Source: Eubacterium sp. UBA3720 (lineage in GTDB: Bacteria > Bacillota > Clostridia > Lachnospirales > Lachnospiraceae). From it: a stretch of DNA of 17,950 nucleotides. Made by a program: the position numbers and the translations under genes. The notes below the pieces were generated by a model, which made no database searches, had not been told where the DNA came from, and saw nothing but the letters and a program-made list of their open reading frames with translations. Location of the stretch: positions 1 through 17,950 of the forward strand of contig DFHP01000006.1 of NCBI GenBank assembly GCA_002371335.1. Reading direction: 5' to 3'. This document shows, in pieces, positions 1-6,322 of this stretch; position 1 is the stretch's first letter, and every line of letters starts with the position of its first letter.

Positions 1-1
1 A

Positions 2-145
2 CAGCATCCGGCTTCCCGGTATACTACAGCATGGGAGAGCGGTTTTACTTCAGGATTTATTGATGCATGGAATAATCCGGAAAAGATGGAAGACGTTTGC
101 AGGGATATGGCAAAAATGATGAATGATATTCTTGCGTCGGAGTAA
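2..145 (+). CDS. C-terminal fragment of an unidentified protein, possibly a sugar ABC transporter solute-binding protein
   Basis: An open frame enters at the left edge and stops at TAA 143-145, giving 47 residues that end in DMAKMMNDILASE. The tail has a W/F-rich stretch followed by an amphipathic helix, which is how many extracellular sugar-binding lipoproteins end. The next genes form a sugar-use cassette, so a transporter component would fit. A perfect palindromic terminator follows directly, which supports this being a true gene end. Only the reading frame and stop are seen; the family is a guess from the tail and the context, and most of the gene lies outside the window. Confidence 0.5.
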   Translation, partial: QHPASRYTTAWESGFTSGFIDAWNNPEKMEDVCRDMAKMMNDILASE

Positions 146-165
146 TAAGAAATAAACGGAAAGCG

Positions 166-191
166 AAGGCAGTGGATATCCACTGCCTTTT
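166..191 (+). terminator. Rho-independent terminator after the left-edge gene
   Basis: A perfect 24-bp palindrome (166-189, core GGCAGTGGATATCCACTGCC) runs into TTTT at 188-191, 20 bp after the stop of the partial gene. The first arm of repeat element copy 1 starts on its last bases at 189. Confidence 0.8.
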
Positions 192-369
192 ATCTCAGTG
201 TGAGAAGACCCCGCTTCTTAAGCGGCGGGTGATGACAAGCTTATCTCAGCGGGGATCCAATCTCCCACTGAGATAAACGCTCCGCGAAGATGCACAGGGA
301 TTCGGTTTGGAAGATGTCAGCTGAAGCTGACCCGAATCCCGCGCCAGGTCTCGCGAGCGAGACTTGAAA
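189..369. repeat. Structured repeat element, copy 1
   Basis: This fills most of the 343-bp gap before the AraC gene. In order on the plus strand: arm TTTATCTCAGTG (189-200); a C4/G4 hairpin CCCCGCTT..AAGCGG.GGG followed by GTGATGACA; a second copy of TTATCTCAG (241-249); the matching arm CACTGAGATAAA (266-277); a CTCCG box (280-284); stem GGGATTCGG (297-305) pairing with CCGAATCCC (332-340); a bulge TTTGGAAGAT (306-315) on the 5' side only; inner stem GTCAGC-TGAA-GCTGAC (316-331); and a hairpin GTCTCG-CGAG-CGAGAC (348-363) followed by TTGAAA. Copies at 6157-6322 and 8759-8965 share this design. No coding frame of note is present. Structure is read by eye, not folded by computer. Confidence 0.65.
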
Positions 370-428
370 CCATAAGGACGGATAATACGCAGGAACAGTC
401 TTTGGAATGTTTCAGGATGAAGCTCTGC

Positions 429-461
429 GGATCATGACGGGATCATGACGGGATCAAGACA
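429..461 (+). promoter_or_regulatory. Three tandem 11-bp repeats upstream of the AraC-type gene
   Basis: GGATCATGACG (429-439), GGATCATGACG (440-450) and GGATCAAGACA (451-461) stand head to tail. The unit is about one helical turn, so repeats would face the same side of the DNA, as AraC-family half-sites often do. They lie 27 bp before the start codon. A role as an autoregulatory site is inferred; no clear -35/-10 pair was found nearby. Confidence 0.4.
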
Positions 462-488
462 TAGTGGACTTACAGAGGTGGGATCGAC

Positions 489-1388
489 ATGGCAGTTTTG
501 GATACCGCGAAAAGAAATAAACACTATCATAATCTGGAATATGAGCACAGACAGGAAGGCGACATATGCCTGATCGCCTGCGGGATGGAGAGAGTGGAAC
601 CCGGCGTGACCTATGGGCCTGACCTCAGAGACTGTTACCATCTGCATGCGGTCCTCTCCGGGAAAGGGGTCCTGAAGGTAAATGGAATGGAGGTACATCC
701 GCATGCGGGGGATCTTTTTATCCTGAAAGATAATGAGGTGGCAGAGTATACGGCCGATATGAAGGATCCATGGGAGTACTGCTGGGTCACATACAATGGC
801 GGCGAGGCAAAAAAGATAACAGAAGAAATCGGTTTCACGGAGGGCGTGTATTGTCTGGCGTCTAACGCGGATGCATATGAGTTTTATCAGATGATCGTCC
901 GCATGCATGAAAAGCCGGAGATGAACTATATAAATGACCTGCGCAGGAGAGGAATACTTCTGGAATGTTTGTCCTGGGCGATGGCGGCTGTGGAAAACAG
1001 AAAAGACAGGAAAAGACGAAGCTATGAAAATGAGCCGGCGTTTTATGTGAAGAAAGCCATTGATTTTATCCATTATAACTATGCGACGATCAAGGTGGCG
1101 GACATCATGGAATATGTGGGGTTTACAAGGAGCTACTTTACTACATTATTCAAAAAATATATAGGATCATCTCCTAGAGATTATCTGCTTTCATACCGGG
1201 TAAAAAAGGCCTGTGAATTGCTGGAGATGACTGATCACCCGGTCTCTGTGATCGCGGAAAAGGTGGGATATGAGAATCAGCTGACTTTTACAAGGATGTT
1301 TCAGCACCATAAAGGAATCAGTCCTTCCGGATACAGAAAGATGTTTGCAAAACAGGAGCAGATGAACGAAAAAAGCATACGGACATGA
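489..1388 (+). CDS. AraC-family transcriptional regulator
   Basis: This 299-residue protein has the two-domain layout of AraC sugar regulators. Residues about 30-105 form a cupin-like ligand domain (HLHAVLSGKGVLKVNG followed by HPHAGDLFILKDNE, with paired histidines). Residues about 185-287 carry the double helix-turn-helix: a first HTH near 202-222 (IKVADIMEYVGFTRSYF) and a second near 251-272 (VSVIAEKVGYENQLTFTRMF), ending with the typical GISPSGYRK segment. The ATG at 489 follows GAGGTGGG at a normal distance. The gene ends 18 bp before the GH36 gene, so the two are probably cotranscribed, and the regulator likely controls the glycosidase in response to an alpha-galactoside or its breakdown product. 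The exact ligand cannot be read from sequence. Tandem 11-bp repeats just upstream could be its own binding site. Confidence 0.9.
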   Translation: MAVLDTAKRNKHYHNLEYEHRQEGDICLIACGMERVEPGVTYGPDLRDCYHLHAVLSGKGVLKVNGMEVHPHAGDLFILKDNEVAEYTADMKDPWEYCWVTYNGGEAKKITEEIGFTEGVYCLASNADAYEFYQMIVRMHEKPEMNYINDLRRRGILLECLSWAMAAVENRKDRKRRSYENEPAFYVKKAIDFIHYNYATIKVADIMEYVGFTRSYFTTLFKKYIGSSPRDYLLSYRVKKACELLEMTDHPVSVIAEKVGYENQLTFTRMFQHHKGISPSGYRKMFAKQEQMNEKSIRT

Positions 1389-1406
1389 CATTTCAGAGGA
1401 TAAGAC

Positions 1407-3191
1407 ATGGAGAAAATGCATACAGTGGTTGAAAAAAACGGATACAGGGCTGCCTGCGGGGGAGCGGCGTATATCCGGGTCAATGCTATTGACGATCAGA
1501 TAACAGAGTTTGTTTTTGGCTTTGCCAGGGGAGCTGTGTCTGACAGAGAAGCAGAGATAGAGTACTCGTTTCCTGCAGTTGACATTGCCGGGATATGGTA
1601 TCCCGACTGCGGAACGGACCGAAGGCTGAAGGCCGACTGGAGTCCGGCCGTGGAAACTATGATGTCCATATCCGCCCCGGTGATGTGTTTTTATAATAAT
1701 AAGGGCGAAAATATACACACAGCCGCTCTGTCGGAGGTTAAAAGAAGAGTTTCCTCTTTCTGCGGTATAAGGGAGGAAGACGGAAAAATAATATGCCGTT
1801 TCAGTATAACGGTTCCGGGAGATTTTTTTCTGAATGAATACCGGATCAGTATATGGAGGTCAGATAAAAAGGAGCCTTTCTGGAATTCGCTTCAGAAAAC
1901 CAGAAGATTCTGGGAGTCCGGAGAGGATTATTTTGCGATGGAAGCGCCGGAAGCTGCGCGGGAGCCGGTGTATTCCTTCTGGTATTCTTATCATCAGAAT
2001 GTCACGGAGAAGATCATAGAGGAGGAAAGCCGGAGAGCAAAAGAACTCGGGTATTCCACTGTTATCGTGGACGACGGATGGCAGACTGAGGACAATAAAA
2101 GAGGATATGCTTTCTGCGGAGACTGGAAGCCTTCTAAGGTGAAGTTTAAAGATTTTGCGGCCCATGTCGCCAGAGTAAAGAAAACGGGGCTCCGTTATAT
2201 GCTGTGGTTCCCGGTTCCCTACATGGGCGTTGAAGCTGAGAATTTCACGCGGTTTAAAGATAAACTGCTGACATTCGATGAGACATCCCGGGCCGGGATC
2301 CTGGACATTCGTTATCCCGAGGTGCGGGAATACCTGAAAGGTATTTATATACGCGCGGTCCGGGACTGGGGCGTAGATGGTCTGAAGCTTGATTTTATCG
2401 ATGAGTTCTATTTACGGGATGACAGCCCGGCATACGGAGAGGGGATGGATTTTGCGGATGTGCAGGAAGCCCTGGGAGAACTGCTGTCGGTGACAACGGA
2501 GGAACTGAAAAAACTAAGAACGGATATCATGATCGAATTTCGTCAGAAATATGTGGGGCCGGAAATACGCAGATACGGAAACATACTTCGGGTGGTGGAT
2601 TGTCCGGGATCAGCGGTCGCAAATCGCCTGGGAACGATCGATCTCAGACTGTTGTCGGGCGATACGGCCGTTCATTCTGATATGCTGATGTGGCATACTG
2701 ATGAGACGGTGGAAAATGCCGCTCTTCAGATGGTCTCCTGTTTGTTCTCGACAGTACAGCTTTCGGTCAGACTTGATGAAATATCAGATGAACAGAAGCG
2801 AATGATCAGATTCTGGACAGAATTTCAGAAGAGTCACAGGATACTGCTCCAGAAAACGCAGATCGAGCCGGAACAGCCCCACGATCTCTATCCGTCCGTC
2901 AGAGTGCGAAATCATGCAGGCGCGGAGGAACTGGAAGCAGCCTATGCCGGAAATCAGTATGTAGACATGCGGAACAGGGAAAACACCTTCTTCTATGTGC
3001 ATGCATGCGGAGAGTGCAGCGTCATGCTCGAGGCAGACCGGAACCGGGGACGGAGGTGTGTTATCAAAAATTGTATGGGAGAGGTCATATCAGAGTTCGG
3101 GATCGCGGCCGGGGAAATAAGGCGTGTATGGATGCCGGAGGCAGGAATCCTGTGCAGTAAGGCCGATGAAGAAGAGGTAAAGAACCGGTAA
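1407..3191 (+). CDS. GH36-type alpha-galactosidase-like glycoside hydrolase
   Basis: This 594-residue soluble enzyme should release terminal alpha-galactose from oligosaccharides such as melibiose or raffinose; specificity is inferred from family only. Residues about 1-170 form a beta-rich N-terminal domain. The (beta/alpha)8 barrel starts near 190 and shows VDDGWQ (221-226), WKPSKVKF, the RYMLWF strand, and GLKLDF (325-330) with D329 as the likely nucleophile. RVVDCP (395-400) holds the candidate acid/base D398. WHTDETVENAALQ and a small beta-rich C-terminal domain follow. No signal peptide is present, so it is cytoplasmic and would need imported substrate, which fits a transporter gene upstream. 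Length is between the short thermophile form and the roughly 700-residue form. ATG 1407 follows CAGAGG. The last codons lie in a 33-bp tandem repeat. Confidence 0.85.
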   Translation: MEKMHTVVEKNGYRAACGGAAYIRVNAIDDQITEFVFGFARGAVSDREAEIEYSFPAVDIAGIWYPDCGTDRRLKADWSPAVETMMSISAPVMCFYNNKGENIHTAALSEVKRRVSSFCGIREEDGKIICRFSITVPGDFFLNEYRISIWRSDKKEPFWNSLQKTRRFWESGEDYFAMEAPEAAREPVYSFWYSYHQNVTEKIIEEESRRAKELGYSTVIVDDGWQTEDNKRGYAFCGDWKPSKVKFKDFAAHVARVKKTGLRYMLWFPVPYMGVEAENFTRFKDKLLTFDETSRAGILDIRYPEVREYLKGIYIRAVRDWGVDGLKLDFIDEFYLRDDSPAYGEGMDFADVQEALGELLSVTTEELKKLRTDIMIEFRQKYVGPEIRRYGNILRVVDCPGSAVANRLGTIDLRLLSGDTAVHSDMLMWHTDETVENAALQMVSCLFSTVQLSVRLDEISDEQKRMIRFWTEFQKSHRILLQKTQIEPEQPHDLYPSVRVRNHAGAEELEAAYAGNQYVDMRNRENTFFYVHACGECSVMLEADRNRGRRCVIKNCMGEVISEFGIAAGEIRRVWMPEAGILCSKADEEEVKNR

Positions 3192-3276
3192 ATGATCCGT
3201 GGAAGCGCAGTAAAGAACCGGTAAATGATCCGTGTAAGCGCAGTAAAGAAATCGGTAAAAGATTTTTGAAAGAGCG
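3177..3276 (+). repeat. 33-bp tandem repeat, about three units, spanning the GH36 stop codon
   Basis: Unit 1 (3177-3209) and unit 2 (3210-3242) start GTAAAGAACCGGTAAATGATCC and differ at one position (GTGGAAG against GTGTAAG). A third, degenerate unit (about 3243-3276) starts GTAAAGAAATCGGTAAAAGA. The unit is a multiple of three, so it keeps frame: GTA AAG AAC CGG TAA gives V-K-N-R-stop, and each copy repeats the same coding tail and stop. The GH36 gene ends inside unit 1. Confidence 0.9.
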
Positions 3277-3315
3277 ATGAATGTTCTCAGGGGACATAGT
3301 GTATTCTCTGACTAT

Positions 3316-3374
3316 AAAAACACCTCCAAAGCAGATTGGTTAAATAACCAGGATCAACTTTGGAGGTGTTTTTT
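3316..3374. terminator. Bidirectional terminator between convergent genes
   Basis: AAAAACACCTCCAAAG (3316-3331) pairs perfectly with CTTTGGAGGTGTTTTT (3358-3373). A small inner stem TGGTT-AAAT-AACCA sits within the loop. A-run and T-run flanks let it work on both strands, ending the GH36 transcript and the minus-strand heptad-protein transcript, whose stop is 7 bp away. Confidence 0.92.
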
Positions 3375-3380
3375 CAGATG

Positions 3381-5894
3381 TTATTCAATAGAATCAGTTT
3401 CAATGATAAACTTGACAGAGCTTTCCATTCCGTCAGCTTTGCCGCTGTAGTTTTCATAAGCGGCGTTTTTGTCAGATAGTGCCTTTACCCGGTCAAAGAG
3501 GTCTTCCAGATCGCCCTCGAACATTCCGGTGATCTTAGCAATTGCCTTATCGTCAAATTCTTTCATGCCGTCCGCAAGTGCTCCCGCACCGCTGCTGAGC
3601 ACTGAGATGCCGTCGTAAACCTGTGAGCTGGCGGAAGCAAGGGTGCCTGTTCCGTTTCCAAGCGTGTTCATTCCTGTGACAAGTGTCTCAGAGCCTGTTT
3701 TCATCTGCGCGCTGGCACTGATGAGCTGATCGGCGCCCGAAGTGAGCTTTTTATCATTGGATGTGATCTGTCCGATGCCTTTATTCAGTCCGGATACGGC
3801 AGAACTGGTTCCGGAACTTAGCTGGCTTGTACCGCCTGCCAGACTGTCAATGCCTTTTTTCAGATCCCCGTTGATCGCGCCGGAGAGGTTCTGCATACCG
3901 CTGTTCAGCGCGGAAACGGATGAGGACAGCTGTTTGATCTGGCCGCTCTTATCAGAAAGTGAGGAGATCTGGCCGGAGGCTTTATCCAGCGCCGTGCTCA
4001 GATCGCTGACCTGCTTCGGAAGATCGCCGAGAGCTTTGCCGGCTTCTCCGACGCCTGAGATCATTCCGTCAATACTGCCGATGCAGGCTTCCAGAGCGGA
4101 GGTGTCGATCGTGCTGAGCCTGTGACTCTGCAGTTCATTGATAGCGGCGTTGATGGAAGCGGCTGCAGCGGAGGAGTCTACGCTGACGTCTACCGTCACG
4201 CTCACATCGTGTGTGGTGCCGTCATCTTCATCTGTTACGGTCTGTGTTCCGGTACCTGTCGCTGATGTCGGAAGCGAGTTCAGAGCGTTCTGAAGATCCG
4301 CGATGGCAGCGTCATCGGAAGCATTGTGTGATTCTATCTCGGAATTCTTTTCGTCGATAGAAGATTTTACGCTGTTTAAGGTCGATTTCAGTGTGCCGAG
4401 GGAGGAGCCAAGCTGCGTCAGGGAATCCTGCAGACCGCTGATCTCTGAGGTGGAGCCCTGCGCGGAAGAGATCAGAGACTGACCCATTGTCAGAAGCTGA
4501 GGAAGGGATTCCATCAGGTCGGAAGCCTGGCTTAAGGTGTCGTTGAGCTCCTTTGTGCCTGCGGCGAGTTTTGAGGCGCCTGCCGCAACGTCATCTGATC
4601 CTGCGCCATCGAAATAAGATTTCAGCTTCTGAGCGCCCGCGTTTACCTGATCAACGCCGCTGACCAGATCCCCCAGTGCAGCGGTGCCTTTTGCCAGCTG
4701 TTCTACGCCGTTCACATAGGCTTTGGTTCCCTCCGCAAAAGTGGTTACGCCGTCTGTATATGCAGTCACGCTGCTGCTGAGGGTCTGTCCGCCGGAAACC
4801 AGCTGATCGACGCCGCTCTTCAGCGTAAGTATGCCGTTGTGGAATTCGCCGTAGCTATTATCGAGGGTAACCGTTCCGTCTGAAAGCTCCCTGCTTCCGT
4901 CGACCAGCTTTAAGGAGCCGTCTTCGATCTTCGCCATGGCTTCGTTGATATCGTCAACGGAGAAGAAGTCTGTTGTTTCCAGATCCTCGAAACCTTCAGA
5001 TGAAGCAACCGTAAAGGTGTTGTTCATCTCAAAATCAGTCACATCAGCCGTGATCTCCACTTCCTCGGGAATATCTATTTCGTCCAGACGTTCTTCAAGG
5101 GATTTGGAATCCTTTGAATCTTCATCGTCCATGTCCAGCTCCACATCTTTAAGCCTCAGAGTGTCTGCCAGACCGGGCATGCCGTATCCAAGAACAATGC
5201 TTCTGGTGCCGTCGTCAACGACTTTTCCGTGGTCTACCGTTACGTTGGAAAAGTTTTCCAGAGGCAGGATCATTCCGGTCAGCATGATGAACGGGGTGTT
5301 GATTTCTACTTTCTTTCCGTCCAGATCTATGGTCTGTCTGGAATAGTTGCTGTATTTTATCTTTATTTTCAGTTTGCCGCTCTTTCCGGGCAGGTCGTCA
5401 GGGCTGATCTCTTTTCCGTCAAGGTAATATGTGAGGTCAACGCCTACAGGAAGCTCCTTGTCTGTTGTTCCCTGATAATAAATATCGGCGCCGTCTGTCT
5501 CCCAGGTCAGTTCCCCGCCTTTTGCGGAGAATTCTTCGTCACCTTTTACGTTTTTTATATTTTTCAGAATTGATCTGTCTTTAACGGAGCTGTACAGACC
5601 CGCGTTTTTCAGACGGCTGGAGACGGTTATTTTTTCGGTCTTTCCGGAAGGATCAGCCTTTACGTATGCTGTTTCCTCCTTGGAGACGTCTGTAGTTTCG
5701 GATTTTGTATCATCAGTGACAGTAGATTTGTCGTCCTCTGCAGTATTTGTGCCTTTTGCATTTTCGGTTGAAGAGGATCCGGTTTCAGCGGCGTAGACAG
5801 GAAGGGCGGATAACACAGGGGAGGCAGCCATTAAGGCGGACATTCCGAATACTACCGTGGTCCTGACACCCTTTTTCACTGTACGTTTTATCAT
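3381..5894 (-). CDS. Secreted xxxLxxG heptad-repeat protein, partner of the MMPL transporter
   Basis: This is an 837-residue exported protein. Residues 1-35 are a clear signal peptide (KR-rich start, hydrophobic core, cut near VYA-AET). Residues 40-75 are a Ser/Thr/Asp/Glu-rich linker. Residues about 80-320 form a globular, beta-rich N-terminal domain. From about 322 to 790 the protein is built of seven-residue repeats with Leu and Gly at fixed spacing (for example LVDGSRELSDGTVTLDNSYG), predicted to form a long stalk-like coil. This matches the xxxLxxG heptad region known from YhgE/Pip and some MMPL proteins, but no transmembrane helix follows, so it should be free or held by its partner. 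It lies downstream of and co-directional with the MMPL gene, 383 bp away. A ribosome site AGAAAGGA precedes the ATG. The function is unknown; a shaft or adaptor outside the membrane is inferred. Confidence 0.8.
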   Translation of the reverse strand: MIKRTVKKGVRTTVVFGMSALMAASPVLSALPVYAAETGSSSTENAKGTNTAEDDKSTVTDDTKSETTDVSKEETAYVKADPSGKTEKITVSSRLKNAGLYSSVKDRSILKNIKNVKGDEEFSAKGGELTWETDGADIYYQGTTDKELPVGVDLTYYLDGKEISPDDLPGKSGKLKIKIKYSNYSRQTIDLDGKKVEINTPFIMLTGMILPLENFSNVTVDHGKVVDDGTRSIVLGYGMPGLADTLRLKDVELDMDDEDSKDSKSLEERLDEIDIPEEVEITADVTDFEMNNTFTVASSEGFEDLETTDFFSVDDINEAMAKIEDGSLKLVDGSRELSDGTVTLDNSYGEFHNGILTLKSGVDQLVSGGQTLSSSVTAYTDGVTTFAEGTKAYVNGVEQLAKGTAALGDLVSGVDQVNAGAQKLKSYFDGAGSDDVAAGASKLAAGTKELNDTLSQASDLMESLPQLLTMGQSLISSAQGSTSEISGLQDSLTQLGSSLGTLKSTLNSVKSSIDEKNSEIESHNASDDAAIADLQNALNSLPTSATGTGTQTVTDEDDGTTHDVSVTVDVSVDSSAAAASINAAINELQSHRLSTIDTSALEACIGSIDGMISGVGEAGKALGDLPKQVSDLSTALDKASGQISSLSDKSGQIKQLSSSVSALNSGMQNLSGAINGDLKKGIDSLAGGTSQLSSGTSSAVSGLNKGIGQITSNDKKLTSGADQLISASAQMKTGSETLVTGMNTLGNGTGTLASASSQVYDGISVLSSGAGALADGMKEFDDKAIAKITGMFEGDLEDLFDRVKALSDKNAAYENYSGKADGMESSVKFIIETDSIE

Positions 5895-6077
5895 GATCGA
5901 TCAAGTCCTTTCTTAAATCATATGAGATGTTCCTCCAAAAGAAGCCGTTTTATCCGAAGGCGGGTCCTTTCGGGGAAATAATTCAAAACATTATCAGAAT
6001 ACATCTGTATCAGATCCTCCGGATGTTTGCAAAGAATCTCCGGAGAATCTGAAGAGTGATAAGTTAGCTATAACTAA

Positions 6078-6106
6078 ATCCTAAATCCTTTAAGGAAAGA
6101 TTTCAA
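6078..6106 (-). promoter_or_regulatory. Possible sigma-A promoter for the heptad-repeat gene
   Basis: Read on the minus strand: TTGAAA (6106-6101), a 17-bp spacer, then TAGGAT (6083-6078). The -35 matches 5 of 6 and the -10 only 4 of 6. It would give the heptad gene its own start about 180 bp upstream, in addition to read-through from the MMPL gene. Apart from this and element copy 3, the 5895-6156 stretch shows nothing clear. Confidence 0.3.
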
Positions 6107-6156
6107 GTGTTCAAAAGCCCGTAAAATAATCATTTTTACAGATTTAGCGTTCCTTT

Positions 6157-6322
6157 TTCCTGTCATAGGAAACTTTAAAAATTTCTATGACAGAAACCCT
6201 CCGGGGGATGCACACGCCGCACAGAGGAAGGCAGCTGCGCTGCCGTGCGGCGGCGCACAAAGTCAGGTTTGCTCCCCTCATGAATGAGAGGTTGGGGAGT
6301 TGAAGTCCGCTCGCGGACTTTG
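6157..6322. repeat. Structured repeat element, copy 3 (most divergent)
   Basis: On the plus strand: CTGTCATAG (6160-6168) pairs with CTATGACAG (6185-6193); a CCTCCGGGGGAT box (6198-6209); stem CGCCGCAC (6215-6222) pairs with GTGCGGCG (6245-6252); a bulge AGAGGAA (6223-6229) lies on the 5' side only; inner stem GGCAGC-TGC-GCTGCC (6230-6244). Then comes a C4/G4 hairpin, CTCCCC (6272-6277) with GGGGAG (6294-6299), followed by TTGAAGTC, and CAAAGTC (6258-6264) pairs with GACTTTG (6316-6322). A hairpin AAGTCCG-CTCG-CGGACTT (6303-6320) competes with that last pairing. It shares the CTCCG box and GGAA bulge with copies 1 and 2, but its C4/G4 hairpin lies on the other side of the bulge. Its right end encodes the tail of the MMPL protein. 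Confidence 0.6.

Noticed and set aside
189..369. CRISPR array or riboswitch upstream of the AraC gene
   Set aside because: There are no regularly spaced identical repeats, and the fold does not match a riboswitch I know. Related copies elsewhere in the window point to a repeat family instead.
432..1073. 213-residue open frame on the minus strand opposite the AraC gene
   Set aside because: It lies wholly in antisense to a clear AraC coding region, has no ribosome site or family motif, and is rich in His, Ile and Phe as expected for an antisense shadow.
3085..3297. Minus-strand frame with repeated HGSFTGSL units at the GH36 end
   Set aside because: The protein repeat is only the reverse reading of the 33-bp DNA tandem repeat, and the frame overlaps the GH36 C-terminus.
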